Source: Lachnospiraceae bacterium (GTDB lineage Bacteria > Bacillota > Clostridia > Lachnospirales > Lachnospiraceae). Taken from it: a DNA stretch of 64,000 bases. The DNA is taken from NCBI GenBank assembly GCA_028689585.1, contig JAQVCW010000001.1, forward strand, positions 1-64,000, read 5' to 3'. Below the pieces are notes generated by a model. The model was given only the letters and a program-made list of their open reading frames with translations. It was not told the origin of the DNA and made no database searches. Below are positions 8,735 through 17,958 of this stretch, piece by piece (position 1 is the stretch's first letter; each line of letters starts with the position of its first letter). A program made the position numbers and the translations under genes.

Positions 8735-8814
8735 GGGGACAGTTCTTCTGCCCCCATTTCCGGGAAAGACGAACCATTCCTGCCCCCTAAATCCGGGGCA
8801 GAAGAACCGTCCCC
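8735..8814. repeat. GGGGACRGTTCTTCTGCCCC inverted pair
   Basis: Arms at 8735-8754 and 8795-8814 are inverted copies with one mismatch, flanking a degenerate middle copy. The right arm lies inside the end of the DUF554 gene and encodes its last residues (GTVLLP). The pair occupies most of the gap between DUF554 and the nucleoside hydrolase gene, where it would form an mRNA hairpin. Confidence 0.9.
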
Positions 8815-9500
8815 ATGTCCCAGAGCCAGGATAATGGCATCACCAGAATCAGGGCTGGTATCAGATTCGTAATTGCCATGACCTTGATACCGGATACCCG
8901 CAGCCCGGCTGCCATCGTCAGAATGCCTCCGCATGCAGTAAAATCAAGCAGCATGGACGGCGTCACAATCGGAGCAATCAGGCTTCCGATCCCCGACATA
9001 ATTAAAAGTACCACCAGCATAAACGCCGGAACAATCACTACGGCATAACGCAGTGTGATTGCAAAGATCAGGGCTGTCACAGCATCCAGCACGGATTTAG
9101 ACAGAAGAATAGAACTGTCACCGCTCATCGCCTCCACAAAGGTACCATAAATGCCAAAACCGCTGGCACAGAACAGAACCATTACTGTGATATAGCGTTC
9201 CATGGAAAAATCCTGACTGACCGGTATAGGCAGTCGGCGCAGTATGCCTCCCATCAGCACCGTCAGCCGGTCTTCCAGCTTCAGGACAGCACCGATCACG
9301 TAGCCAAGCAGCACAGCGACCGCCACCGGTGCCATGGCCGACACCTTAATAATCGAAATGATCCCAATTGCAATGGAACAAAATCCCAGCAAAACATTTA
9401 GATCCGTTCTCAATTTTTCCGGCAGCAGATGCCCGGCTGCGCACCCTGCCAGTGCCCCCGCCAATACGCAGAGGCAGTCTGTTATTACTCCTATCGGCAT
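8787..9500 (-). CDS. DUF554 family membrane protein
   Basis: This 237-aa, very hydrophobic protein has about seven predicted membrane segments and the DUF554 N-terminus (MPIGVITDCLCVLAGALAG). The function of the family is unknown; a transport role is often assumed. The start at 9500 has GGGGAGGAAAGG upstream and matches the family, so the longer frame to 9587 is rejected. The last nine residues (GTVLLPRI and the codon before) are encoded by a palindromic repeat, so the natural C-terminus has been replaced or extended. The gene follows the MBL hydrolase by 31 bases in the operon. Confidence 0.85.
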   Translation of the reverse strand: MPIGVITDCLCVLAGALAGCAAGHLLPEKLRTDLNVLLGFCSIAIGIISIIKVSAMAPVAVAVLLGYVIGAVLKLEDRLTVLMGGILRRLPIPVSQDFSMERYITVMVLFCASGFGIYGTFVEAMSGDSSILLSKSVLDAVTALIFAITLRYAVVIVPAFMLVVLLIMSGIGSLIAPIVTPSMLLDFTACGGILTMAAGLRVSGIKVMAITNLIPALILVMPLSWLWDMGTVLLPRI

Positions 9501-9531
9501 ATCCTTTCCTCCCCTCAGAACCGCACCCATT

Positions 9532-10377
9532 CTAATATGAGGACCAAAGTGCTGTCCTCCTGTAAATAATGTTTCCCTCTCCGCCATCTTCCCGCTGACG
9601 GTTTCTGGGATGTCCTGTCAGCCGCTTTGCAATCAGCGGCAGTTCCTCTCCCAAATTGTTGTGCCATGACTGAAATGGCTGCTCGTCTGACTTTCCATCC
9701 AGAATGTCCCGGCAGAGCTTCATATTCTCCTTTATGATTTCCCGTGAAGCCTTTTCAAAATGTGAAAATATTACATGATCAAAGGCATCCGACCACTTTT
9801 CCCAAAAATTTTGCAATGTTTTTTCATATGCTTCCACCGTGGAAGAAGCCGGAAGAAAAAGAAAGGTCAGCGTATTGCAGGCATCTCCCAGCAAAAGCAC
9901 CCGTTCCTCTTCGTGCAGGACAGCCATACTGCCCGGTGTGTGCCCCGGCAGCGGCAATGCCTTCAAATGAATACCGCCCAGGTCAAATTCCTGCTCATCC
10001 TCCAAAGGTTCAAAACCGCAGACCTGTTCCGGCATAATATCTTCAATTTTGACACCATCCTCCGGCCTTCTGAGCAGATGGGCTTTTCTCACCTCATAGC
10101 TCCCATGTTCTTCTGCCAGCTCCCAGTCCAGCCTGCTTAAATATCGTTTTTTCACACTCATGGCACCGCCCAGGTGATCTACATGACCATGCGTCAAAAT
10201 AAGAATTAACGGAAGACAGGTCAGACTTCTGGCATAGTCACCGATATTGCCCGCACCGGAGCAGGCATCAATCAATGCCGCCTGTCTGCTCCCCTCCACC
10301 AGATAAGCAGATTCATTCCGCGAATCAATCCGCATCACTGTTGGCAATATACGCTCGTGTGTATAATAGTTTTTCAT
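9532..10377 (-). CDS. Metallo-beta-lactamase-fold hydrolase
   Basis: This 281-aa protein carries the two-metal motif THGHVDH (about residues 62-68), a later His in LPGHTPGS and Asp in LLLGDACN, which together make a complete binuclear zinc site. The fold covers thioesterases, glyoxalase II-like enzymes and lactonases, and the substrate is not predictable. The long insertion after the motif (about 80-120) is typical of stand-alone hydrolases rather than RNases. It is the first gene of the operon divergent from the LacI regulator, so a metabolic step in the same glycoside pathway is likely. AGGAAGGGG precedes the start. Confidence 0.85.
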   Translation of the reverse strand: MKNYYTHERILPTVMRIDSRNESAYLVEGSRQAALIDACSGAGNIGDYARSLTCLPLILILTHGHVDHLGGAMSVKKRYLSRLDWELAEEHGSYEVRKAHLLRRPEDGVKIEDIMPEQVCGFEPLEDEQEFDLGGIHLKALPLPGHTPGSMAVLHEEERVLLLGDACNTLTFLFLPASSTVEAYEKTLQNFWEKWSDAFDHVIFSHFEKASREIIKENMKLCRDILDGKSDEQPFQSWHNNLGEELPLIAKRLTGHPRNRQREDGGEGNIIYRRTALWSSY

Positions 10378-10531
10378 TTAAAATCCCCTTCCTGATATTT
10401 TTTCATTCTATATATGTAATTTTACACAAATAACAATCACAAAAATTCTCAAATTTGTCAATAGCAAAATTCGGTCAAAAATAGTATGATAATATACATA
10501 TTAATAATACTGACGAAAATCGAGGTATCAC
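10378..10531. promoter_or_regulatory. Divergent control region between MBL operon and LacI gene
   Basis: This 154-bp AT-rich region must hold both promoters. A TTGACA on the minus strand (10456-10461) has no good -10 at the right spacing, and a forward TATGAT lies near 10485. A TGTAA-TT-TTACA dyad sits at 10415-10426 and recalls the dyads at 20368-20557. Individual promoter calls here are weak. Confidence 0.45.
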
Positions 10532-11545
10532 ATGAAAAAAGAGAAAAAAGTAAAATTGATTGATGTAGCACAGGTTGCCGGTGTGTCTGTCGCCACTATT
10601 TCCAGAGTCATTCACGCAAACGGTTATGTTTCATCTGAAGTTAAGGATATCGTCTGGAATGCCATCCGAACCACCGGCTATCAGGTAAAAAAGGAACCCG
10701 TATCCCCACAGCGTGAGAAACTGGTAGGCATTATACTGAAACGACTGCCAGTCAATATGTTTTTTGAAACAATGAATGCTGCGCTCCTTCGGGAAGCTGA
10801 GAAAAAAGGCATGCAGGCCATCACCATATTCTGTGATCATGTCAACAGCGCAGTGCTCAATACCTATGCGGAAAAGCTGCTTGCATATGGAGTCTGCGGC
10901 ATTATCGTCAGCGGATTTGAAGAGGCCCGGCTGACCGCAGAAGCCCGCTCCTTTCTTCTTCACTGCGGTATTCCCGTGGTGTTCGTAGAACGTCTGGCTG
11001 ACAGCCGTGGTTTCAATCAGGTCTGTATCGACAACTCTCTGGGCGGTTATCTGGCCGCCAGGCATCTGATTGAACGCGGTCACCGCAGAATCGTGTATAT
11101 CGGCCGCGGCTATCTGGATAATGACAGCGGAAGCCGGCGTTTTCAGGGATTCCTGCGTGCCATCAAAGAAGCTGAGAATCCGCCGGAATATCTGATCAAA
11201 GAATGTTCCTCACCGGATGTTTCCGAAAGCTATCGTGCCATGCAGGAAGCCGACAAGGAGCTGCCCGGTTTCACGGGAGTTCAGACCTGGTATGACGGAT
11301 ATGCCATCGGCGTGCTGCAGTATCTGTACGAAAAGGGCCTGCGGGTACCTGACCAGGTAGAAGTCATCGGACATGACGATACTTACTCCTCACTGCTTGC
11401 GCCTCCTGTCAGCAGCGTTCAGCTTCCATTCGAAGAAATGGCCAAAGCCGCCATCACAGTCATTGAAGAGTGGCAGGATGGATCCACGGAACATTTTGTA
11501 CGGACCATTAACCTGGAGCCAAAGCTGGTGCTGCGGGGGCTCTGA
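10532..11545 (+). CDS. LacI-family transcriptional regulator
   Basis: This 337-aa protein has the LacI helix-turn-helix at residues about 8-32 (LIDVAQVAGVSVATISRVIHANG) and a periplasmic-binding-protein-like effector domain (about 62-335). It should repress or activate the divergent operon from 10377 to 4415 in response to a sugar released by GH3 or the esterase. The hinge helix is not the textbook LxxLA form, so binding-site geometry may differ. No corepressor or inducer can be named from sequence. Confidence 0.93.
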   Translation: MKKEKKVKLIDVAQVAGVSVATISRVIHANGYVSSEVKDIVWNAIRTTGYQVKKEPVSPQREKLVGIILKRLPVNMFFETMNAALLREAEKKGMQAITIFCDHVNSAVLNTYAEKLLAYGVCGIIVSGFEEARLTAEARSFLLHCGIPVVFVERLADSRGFNQVCIDNSLGGYLAARHLIERGHRRIVYIGRGYLDNDSGSRRFQGFLRAIKEAENPPEYLIKECSSPDVSESYRAMQEADKELPGFTGVQTWYDGYAIGVLQYLYEKGLRVPDQVEVIGHDDTYSSLLAPPVSSVQLPFEEMAKAAITVIEEWQDGSTEHFVRTINLEPKLVLRGL

Positions 11546-11589
11546 ACCACATTATGTTTTCCACGAAGCCGATTTGATTAATATATTCA

Positions 11590-13191
11590 TCACCGTCTGC
11601 TCCGGCAGTACTGCATAATCTCCGGAAGTTTCCTGCCTTCCGCAATCATCTGTTTTACCCGTTCCACATCCTCCGGCAGAACCAGATTGCGTACTCTGGC
11701 CCAGGTCATCTCCGGAGTAAATCGTCTGTCATATTCGTAAGGAACGATATCATCGGTAGCCTGCAGCCATTTCAGCATCGCAAGGCGCATTTCTATGATC
11801 TTATTCTGATAATCCGGATTGTCTATTTCGTTTTTTGTCTCATGCAGATCCGCTTTCAGATCATAAAATTCGTCCTGCCCCAGGCTCCGGCTGACGTATT
11901 TATACTCATGATCCCGTATCATAATCCCTTTGCTGTGTGCCTCGTCATCCGTCTGTGCCTTCATTTTCGGCCAATAGACCGATGCCGGGGATGCTCCCTG
12001 TTCTCCATATTCATGATATTCATCGCAGTGGTACTCCCCCGGCATCCGGCCGCCTTCGCAGAACACATATTTTCTGTGCTCCAGCCCATGATCCGACAGT
12101 ACCGGACGGAGGCTGTGGCCAAACTGGGTGTGTGACGGCTCTGTTCCAGCCAGATCCATGACAGTCGCATAGAAATCTACCAGTTCCGTCAGCGCCGGTG
12201 TAATACCCGGTGTATACTTCGTTCCCTGTGGCGGTTTAATCAGCAGGGGCACCCTGGTCAGACAGTCCTCAAAGCTGTTCTGGCATTTCTCCACAAGATC
12301 ATAATCTCCGGTGAAATCCCCGTGATCACTGAGAAAAAAAATTGCGCAGTCATCATATATTCCCCGATTCTTCAGCGCCTGTATCAGACGTCCGAACTGG
12401 GCATCTATTTTTTTGCACATTCCCAGATATACCGCTCTCAGTTCAGCATAATCCGTTTCAGTAAACCGCTCCATTCCCTGATATCCGCGTATCACATCCA
12501 GAATTTTTGCCTTCCGGGTGCAATCCTCCGCCCTGATTCGTTTGGGCAGCTTCGCCCGGTCGATGTCTGTAAAAAATGGCTCCTCCACCTGATAAGGAGG
12601 ATGGGGATAAAACAGGCCCAAAAACATACACAGTGCCCTGTCATCTGCCGGATTCTGAATCCGGTGAATCGCCGCATCTACGGCTTCATCATCGCTGTTA
12701 TAGTTCTGTTGTTTTTCGTCCAGTCCCAACTGCCCTTCATAGTGCGAATAATAATACTTTTCTCCCGGCTTCCCCCTCAGGGGTTTTATCGGTCCCGGCG
12801 CACGTTTTACCTGGCCGCAATAATAAATTTCATCCGCATGTGATTCGGTCCAGCCCGGTATCTGGCCTGCAGTCAGATCATTTCTGTCATTCATCCACAC
12901 ATAATAACCATTTTCTTTCAGTTCTTGAAGCAGGCTCGTTTCTCCCGGATGCAGCAGATGTGCCATGGTCCGATGCCCCCTGGTATGGGGATACAGCCCT
13001 GTAAAAAAGCTGCACCGAGAGGGTACACATACCGGATTCTGACAATATGCATTTGAAAACGATATTGCGTCACGCTGTGCAAAACGATCCAGATGTGGTG
13101 TCACGGATGCCGGATTTCCCAGATGCCCCAACGAGTCAGCCCGCATCTGATCCGGATTAAATATAATAATATGTGGTTTTTTCTGCGCCAT
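11590..13191 (-). CDS. Sulfatase (cysteine-type, cytosolic)
   Basis: This 533-aa arylsulfatase-superfamily enzyme has the maturation motif CVPSR (Cys about 55), whose cysteine becomes formylglycine, and metal-site residues in FNPDQMRAD near the N-terminus and SDHGDFTGD. The cysteine form needs a radical-SAM maturase (anSME) or FGE under anaerobic conditions; none is encoded in this window. There is no signal peptide, so it would desulfate imported oligosaccharides. It lies 32 bases after the GH78 rhamnosidase in the same operon, which suggests a sulfated rhamnose-containing glycan. A phosphonate-hydrolase relative is a less likely alternative. Confidence 0.9.
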   Translation of the reverse strand: MAQKKPHIIIFNPDQMRADSLGHLGNPASVTPHLDRFAQRDAISFSNAYCQNPVCVPSRCSFFTGLYPHTRGHRTMAHLLHPGETSLLQELKENGYYVWMNDRNDLTAGQIPGWTESHADEIYYCGQVKRAPGPIKPLRGKPGEKYYYSHYEGQLGLDEKQQNYNSDDEAVDAAIHRIQNPADDRALCMFLGLFYPHPPYQVEEPFFTDIDRAKLPKRIRAEDCTRKAKILDVIRGYQGMERFTETDYAELRAVYLGMCKKIDAQFGRLIQALKNRGIYDDCAIFFLSDHGDFTGDYDLVEKCQNSFEDCLTRVPLLIKPPQGTKYTPGITPALTELVDFYATVMDLAGTEPSHTQFGHSLRPVLSDHGLEHRKYVFCEGGRMPGEYHCDEYHEYGEQGASPASVYWPKMKAQTDDEAHSKGIMIRDHEYKYVSRSLGQDEFYDLKADLHETKNEIDNPDYQNKIIEMRLAMLKWLQATDDIVPYEYDRRFTPEMTWARVRNLVLPEDVERVKQMIAEGRKLPEIMQYCRSRR

Positions 13192-13223
13192 ATGGCACCC
13201 CCTGTCTATTATTCAAGTGCGTC

Positions 13224-16200
13224 TTAGCGTACTTGCTGCGCTGTCAAGCAGCACTGGTTTAGAGTCTTATCTGCTTTCAAGATAAAAATGTATGTTCCGC
13301 TTTCTATCCGAAATCTTTCAAAACAGCCTTCTTTTAACATCACTTTTCCCAATGCATCTGCCCTGACCTCTCCATATGATGCCGTTCCCTCTCCACATGA
13401 TGTCCCGTTTTCTCCACGCGATATCCTGATCTGATAGGAATGCCCTGCGCACCAGCTTACAGGCACGTCCACCCAGGCACTACAGCCGGTGGGAATCACG
13501 GTCTTCATGTAAAACGTGTCTGTGCTTTCTTTCCGCCACTCGCTTTTTATCGGTCCATGAACAGTTTCCAGAGAAGCGCTCACCCTTGAAAGTTTCTTCG
13601 GTATGGAAGGTCGAATCTTACTGTGAATAAAACCAGGATGTGCTTCATCCGGCCGGATCCCCGCCAGATATTTTGTAAGGCAGACGCCTGCAGCTCCCGC
13701 CATTGGGTGATTTCTGGATGCCATTTTGGACACCCCTTCATATGAATCCACTTTTTCCCAGCGTTCCCACAGCGTAGTTGCACCATTTTCCAGCATATAT
13801 CCCCAACTGGGATAAGTTGTCTGAGTCAATATGGCAAATGCCTCATCCACATATCCATACTGAAACAGGGTTTCCAGCACATACTTACTGCCGAGATTTC
13901 CCGTAGTCAAATGAAACTCTTCTCCGCGGATATCTTCCAATAGATTTTCCAGAACCCTCTGTTCTTCCCCACTCTCCGGCATTCCCAGATATAGCGAAAA
14001 AGCATTGGATGCCTGACTGTTTCCGGCAAAGAAGCCCTCTTCCTTCTGATAAAATACATCCAGGAATGCACGCCGGATCTGCACCCCCTTTTCCCGGAAC
14101 ACCGCTGCATCCTCCGGCCGTTCCAGCACTGCCGCCATTTTTTCCAGCAGGCAGTAATTATAATACTGAAAACCGGTTGCCATCAGCCTGGCAGGTGTCA
14201 TGCGTGAAACGGAACCGGCTCCAATGCTGGTCGGATCACACCAGCGAACCGGGCTGGCCCAGTCTCCCATGGGAGAATAGGATAGGATTCCGTTCTCGGA
14301 ATGTCTGTCCAGATAGGATACCCACCGTCTGCATCCTTCATAATTTTCTTCCAAAATCCGCTTATCTCCGTAAAATACATAGGTATTCCACGGTATCATC
14401 AGATAGCAGGAACTTACCGGATCCGCCGGTTTCTGTCCCATTCGGAAAAATGGTGCAGTATCCGCAATCGCCCCTGTGATCTTCCCCTGGGTATCCCGGA
14501 TATCTCCCAACCATTTCCGGTAAAACTGGTGCAGGCGGAACAGATACAATGCACTTTCATTTCGCACGGTCATATCATTCAGCCATCCCATCCGCTCCGC
14601 CCGCTGGGGGCAGTCGGTGGGAATTCCGTGCAGATTACTTTTCTCCGTCCACACCATTGCCCGGTAATAGCGATTCAGCAATTCATGGTCAGATTGGAAT
14701 TCTCCGATCTGATCTACGGAGCTGCATACCACACATCCCTGGATCTGAGCCTTTTCCGGCCTGCTCCTCAGTCCGGTAATCTGCACATAACGAAACCCAT
14801 GGTAAGTAAACTCCGGCTCATAAGTCTCCGTTTCTTCCCCCTTTCTGATATAAGTATCAATAGAAGAAATACCATTCAGAGAGCATTCATTGATACTTCC
14901 ATCCTCATGCAGAAGTTCTCCATATCGCATGGTAATCACATCACCGGTCCGGCCCATAGCGCTCAGGCGTATCCATCCCGCAAAGTTCTGTCCGAAATCA
15001 ACGGTATAAGAATCATCCTCCAGTGTCCATATGGTAATCGGTTCCAGTTCCTCCACAATGCGGATCGGTTCCACCATCTGGGACCGAAGGACACCGCCCG
15101 GAGGATCCAGCCAGAAAGCCCGATGCCAGTCTCCAGAGGCCAAACCTTTCACCTGCTTTCGTGCCAAATCAGAAGCCGGATCTTCTTCCTGCTTCTGCCG
15201 CCCTTCCAGTTTCTCCCGGCTTTCCGACCGGTCCGGAACTTCCAGCCTCGCATCATAGGTTTCTCCGGTATACACATCATTCCGTACTCTGGGGGCCCGC
15301 TCCGTATAACAGCAGTTCTCCGGCGAAGTATGGAGCCACTCCGTCTCACCATCCTCATACTCAATCCTCATCAGCACCGCTGCCAGATGCTCTCCTTTGG
15401 AGACGCCCCGCTCTGCCCGTTCTCTGGCATACCAGCCATTTCCAATCTCTATCTCCAGCACATGGGCTTCCTGGTCTGTCTCCGTGTGGAAGGGTTGGGC
15501 TTCTCCCAAAAAGCATGCGGAGAAGTCACAACATTTCAGGGGATAAGTGGCATACAGCAGCGTTTTTGAAGGATCGGTAAATGCATTGTTCAGTCTGGTA
15601 TCCGAAACGGGTCGCCCATCCAGATACAGCCGATAATAATTGGGACTGGCTGCAAATGCTGCTGCTGCCTTCACCTTCTTCTTCACAGTGACCGGCCACC
15701 GGATCAGATAAGAATGGCTGCGCAGTCCGGCACCGCCAATCCAGCTTTGATCCCAGAGATCCGACATTTTAAGAACGCCTCTGCATTCTTGCTGTGAGGC
15801 CAGGGCCACTCCCTCACTGAGATGTATTCTCGTATCATCACCGGATTGTCTCTTCTTCGCTTTGCCCTCCGGTTCCATCCAGGAGCCTGTCTGCCGGAAA
15901 TCATGCAAACCATTTTCTGCCCAAAGCCTCTCTTCGAGGATTCCGGTTACAAATGTCTGAATTTCACTGCACAGGCATTTTCCATCCCCATACACCGTCA
16001 CCCGATAATAATAACATATACCACTTTTTAACTTCTTTCCATTATAAATCGCCTGAACCTTTGGAAACTCTGAAATTCTTCCGCTGTCCCAGACCGGCTC
16101 TGTCAGTTCCGGACGATCCGACACGATAATTCGATAGCCTTCATACTCATCCAAAGGCTCTGACAGATACCAGAGAAACCCCGGCCTGGCAAGGTCGATT

Positions 16201-16253
16201 CCTACCGGATTGATCCGATATTCACAAAGACAGTTTATTTTTACTGCTTTCAT
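13224..16253 (-). CDS. Alpha-L-rhamnosidase, GH78
   Basis: This 1009-aa protein shows the GH78 order: an N-terminal fibronectin-like/beta domain, a carbohydrate-binding beta domain with the family segment NYYRLYLDGRPVSDTRLN, then the (alpha/alpha)6 domain with DCPQRAERMGW and late NGATTLWERWE. It releases alpha-L-rhamnose from pectic or flavonoid glycosides. No signal peptide is present. Two repeat-derived oddities are visible: a 20-bp palindrome (15771-15790) inside the coding region, and a C-terminal tail (about the last 20 residues) that begins in a repeat shared with coaBC. It is first in an operon with the sulfatase. Confidence 0.93.
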   Translation of the reverse strand: MKAVKINCLCEYRINPVGIDLARPGFLWYLSEPLDEYEGYRIIVSDRPELTEPVWDSGRISEFPKVQAIYNGKKLKSGICYYYRVTVYGDGKCLCSEIQTFVTGILEERLWAENGLHDFRQTGSWMEPEGKAKKRQSGDDTRIHLSEGVALASQQECRGVLKMSDLWDQSWIGGAGLRSHSYLIRWPVTVKKKVKAAAAFAASPNYYRLYLDGRPVSDTRLNNAFTDPSKTLLYATYPLKCCDFSACFLGEAQPFHTETDQEAHVLEIEIGNGWYARERAERGVSKGEHLAAVLMRIEYEDGETEWLHTSPENCCYTERAPRVRNDVYTGETYDARLEVPDRSESREKLEGRQKQEEDPASDLARKQVKGLASGDWHRAFWLDPPGGVLRSQMVEPIRIVEELEPITIWTLEDDSYTVDFGQNFAGWIRLSAMGRTGDVITMRYGELLHEDGSINECSLNGISSIDTYIRKGEETETYEPEFTYHGFRYVQITGLRSRPEKAQIQGCVVCSSVDQIGEFQSDHELLNRYYRAMVWTEKSNLHGIPTDCPQRAERMGWLNDMTVRNESALYLFRLHQFYRKWLGDIRDTQGKITGAIADTAPFFRMGQKPADPVSSCYLMIPWNTYVFYGDKRILEENYEGCRRWVSYLDRHSENGILSYSPMGDWASPVRWCDPTSIGAGSVSRMTPARLMATGFQYYNYCLLEKMAAVLERPEDAAVFREKGVQIRRAFLDVFYQKEEGFFAGNSQASNAFSLYLGMPESGEEQRVLENLLEDIRGEEFHLTTGNLGSKYVLETLFQYGYVDEAFAILTQTTYPSWGYMLENGATTLWERWEKVDSYEGVSKMASRNHPMAGAAGVCLTKYLAGIRPDEAHPGFIHSKIRPSIPKKLSRVSASLETVHGPIKSEWRKESTDTFYMKTVIPTGCSAWVDVPVSWCAGHSYQIRISRGENGTSCGEGTASYGEVRADALGKVMLKEGCFERFRIESGTYIFILKADKTLNQCCLTAQQVR
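13266..13285. repeat. TATCYGCTTTCAAGATAA repeat, copy at end of GH78
   Basis: The 18 bases 13268-13285 differ at one position from 27621-27638 at the end of coaBC. In both genes the element codes for an Ile-Leu-Lys-Ala-Asp segment close to the stop codon. It can form a short CTTATC/GATAAG hairpin. Confidence 0.7.
15771..15790. repeat. AAGAACGC-CTCT-GCATTCTT palindrome inside GH78
   Basis: This 20-bp near-palindrome is identical to the one at 22163-22182 and related to copies at 35840, 42947 and 50827. Here it is in-frame coding DNA and adds Gln-Glu-Cys-Arg-Gly-Val-Leu-like residues in the early linker region of GH78. Confidence 0.8.
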
Positions 16254-16377
16254 TTATTCCATCCTCTCTGCTGCAGATCCCAAACATCTTCTTCCTGCAC
16301 GGTAAGCATATCTTCTTCTGGATAGTCCGGAAAGCTCACCAGTTTCCACTTTCCTTTTCGTATCATCCTTCCACGAT

Positions 16378-16413
16378 AAAAGCACCCTGCCGTCTGATGG
16401 CAGAGTGCTCTTT
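16378..16413 (-). terminator. Terminator of the CUT2 ABC operon
   Basis: On the minus strand AAAGAGCACTCTGCC pairs with GGCAGGGTGCTTTT around a short loop, followed by a weak U-run. It lies 12 bases past the ATPase stop and separates the importer operon from GH78. Confidence 0.75.
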
Positions 16414-16425
16414 CCAACTCAAATC

Positions 16426-17943
16426 TTAGTCTTCTGCAATGGCCATACGCATTACATTTGCCTGATTAATTTCATCTCCGTTTAATTCACCGGTCATATT
16501 TCCGTTGCTCATGACCAGCACACGGTCACTGACCGATACCAGCTCCGGCATATCCGAAGATACCATGACGATGGATATTCCTTCGTTAGCCAGATCATCC
16601 AGAATTTTATAGAAATCCGCTTTGGTTCCCACATCGATACCCTTAGTCGGCTCATCGATAAATAAAATGCCCGGATTCTTCATCAGCCATTTGCCGAGAA
16701 TAACCTTCTGCTGGTTTCCACCGGACAGGTTTGCAACCAGCGAATTCATGGAAGGTGCTTTTACACGCATATCATCAAACTGTTTCTGAACCAGTTCTTT
16801 CTCTGTCTTCGTATCAATAAATAACTTTTTCGGAAGGTAGCGCAGGGATGGAAGGCTGGTATTATGCAGAATGGACATGGTATCTACAAAGCCGGTCAGC
16901 TTACGTTCCTCTGTCACAAACCCAAGTCCGTTTTCAATTGCCACCTTTGGTGAAGTGATATTCACTTCTTTTCCATTTACCTTTATTTTTTTTGTCACTC
17001 CCTCTGTCAGTTTTCCGAAAATCGCTTCCAGAATCTCGCTTCGTCCTGCACCGACCAGACCGCCGATTCCGAGGATTTCCCCTTTGCGCAGCGTAAAGCT
17101 TACATGGTTTACGATATTTCTGTTGCGGATGGTGGGATGGGGTACGGTCAGATTCTCTACCTCCAGCACCGGAACACCTGCTTTTCTGGGAGTCTTCACA
17201 TACATGTTCTCGATCTTGCGGCCGATCATGGCCTGGATCAGTTCATCCTGATTGCTCCAGTCCTTTGTCTCTCTTGTCTCGATCACATTTCCATCCCGGA
17301 TTACGGTGACACGATCACAGATCCGGTAGATTTCTTCCATCTTATGTGAGATATAGATACAGGACACTCCCTGCTTTTTCAGATTTGTCAGGAAATCCAT
17401 CAGCACATCCACTTCCTTGTCAGTCAAAGCCGTCGTGGGCTCATCCAGAACCAGAATTTTGGGATTGTTCGCCATCCCACGCAGAATTGCCAGCATCTGC
17501 AGCTGTCCGCTGTTCAGTTTCCGGACAATTGTCTTCGGATTCGCTTCGATGCCTACCATATCCAGAAGTTTCTGTGTATCCTGATACATTTTTTTATAAT
17601 CGACAAACATATTTCCCGGCTGATTGCTCACATAGATATTTTCTGCAATTGAAGAATCCATAAATGCATTTACTTCCTGATAAATCATGGCAATACCGGT
17701 GTTCTGCCCATCTGCAACAGAATTAAATTCCTGTTTTTTTCCTTCCAGCCACACTTCACCTTCATACTCTCTGCTGGTATAAGTACCGCTGAGCACTTTC
17801 ATCAGAGTAGATTTTCCCGCACCATTTTCACCTACGATACCCAGGATTTCCCCTTTTCGCAGGTCAATCGATACGTCATTTAATGCAATGACACCGGGAA
17901 ATTTCTTGGTGACATGCCGCATTTCAAGAAGAACTTCACTCAT
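16426..17943 (-). CDS. Sugar ABC transporter ATPase, CUT2 type (MglA/RbsA-like)
   Basis: This 505-aa protein has two ABC domains in tandem. The first has a Walker A of GENGAGKST (about residues 38-46) and signature LNSGQLQ. The second has the degenerate Walker A GLVGAGRSE and signature LSGGNQQK, as is usual for the ribose/galactose/xylose class. It should energise uptake with the permease (15 bases upstream in the operon) and the binding protein at 19195. AAGGAGG precedes the start. A terminator follows the gene. The transported sugar cannot be told from the ATPase. Confidence 0.95.
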   Translation of the reverse strand: MSEVLLEMRHVTKKFPGVIALNDVSIDLRKGEILGIVGENGAGKSTLMKVLSGTYTSREYEGEVWLEGKKQEFNSVADGQNTGIAMIYQEVNAFMDSSIAENIYVSNQPGNMFVDYKKMYQDTQKLLDMVGIEANPKTIVRKLNSGQLQMLAILRGMANNPKILVLDEPTTALTDKEVDVLMDFLTNLKKQGVSCIYISHKMEEIYRICDRVTVIRDGNVIETRETKDWSNQDELIQAMIGRKIENMYVKTPRKAGVPVLEVENLTVPHPTIRNRNIVNHVSFTLRKGEILGIGGLVGAGRSEILEAIFGKLTEGVTKKIKVNGKEVNITSPKVAIENGLGFVTEERKLTGFVDTMSILHNTSLPSLRYLPKKLFIDTKTEKELVQKQFDDMRVKAPSMNSLVANLSGGNQQKVILGKWLMKNPGILFIDEPTKGIDVGTKADFYKILDDLANEGISIVMVSSDMPELVSVSDRVLVMSNGNMTGELNGDEINQANVMRMAIAED

Positions 17944-17958
17944 TTTTCATCCTCCTTC

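Noticed and set aside
8707-8934. N-terminal extension of the nucleoside hydrolase
   Set aside because: It translates a palindromic repeat and lacks a ribosome site, whereas the start at 8706 has a strong one.
14301-15569. 422-aa plus-strand frame opposite GH78
   Set aside because: It is antisense to a clear GH78 domain, with no ribosome site or family match.
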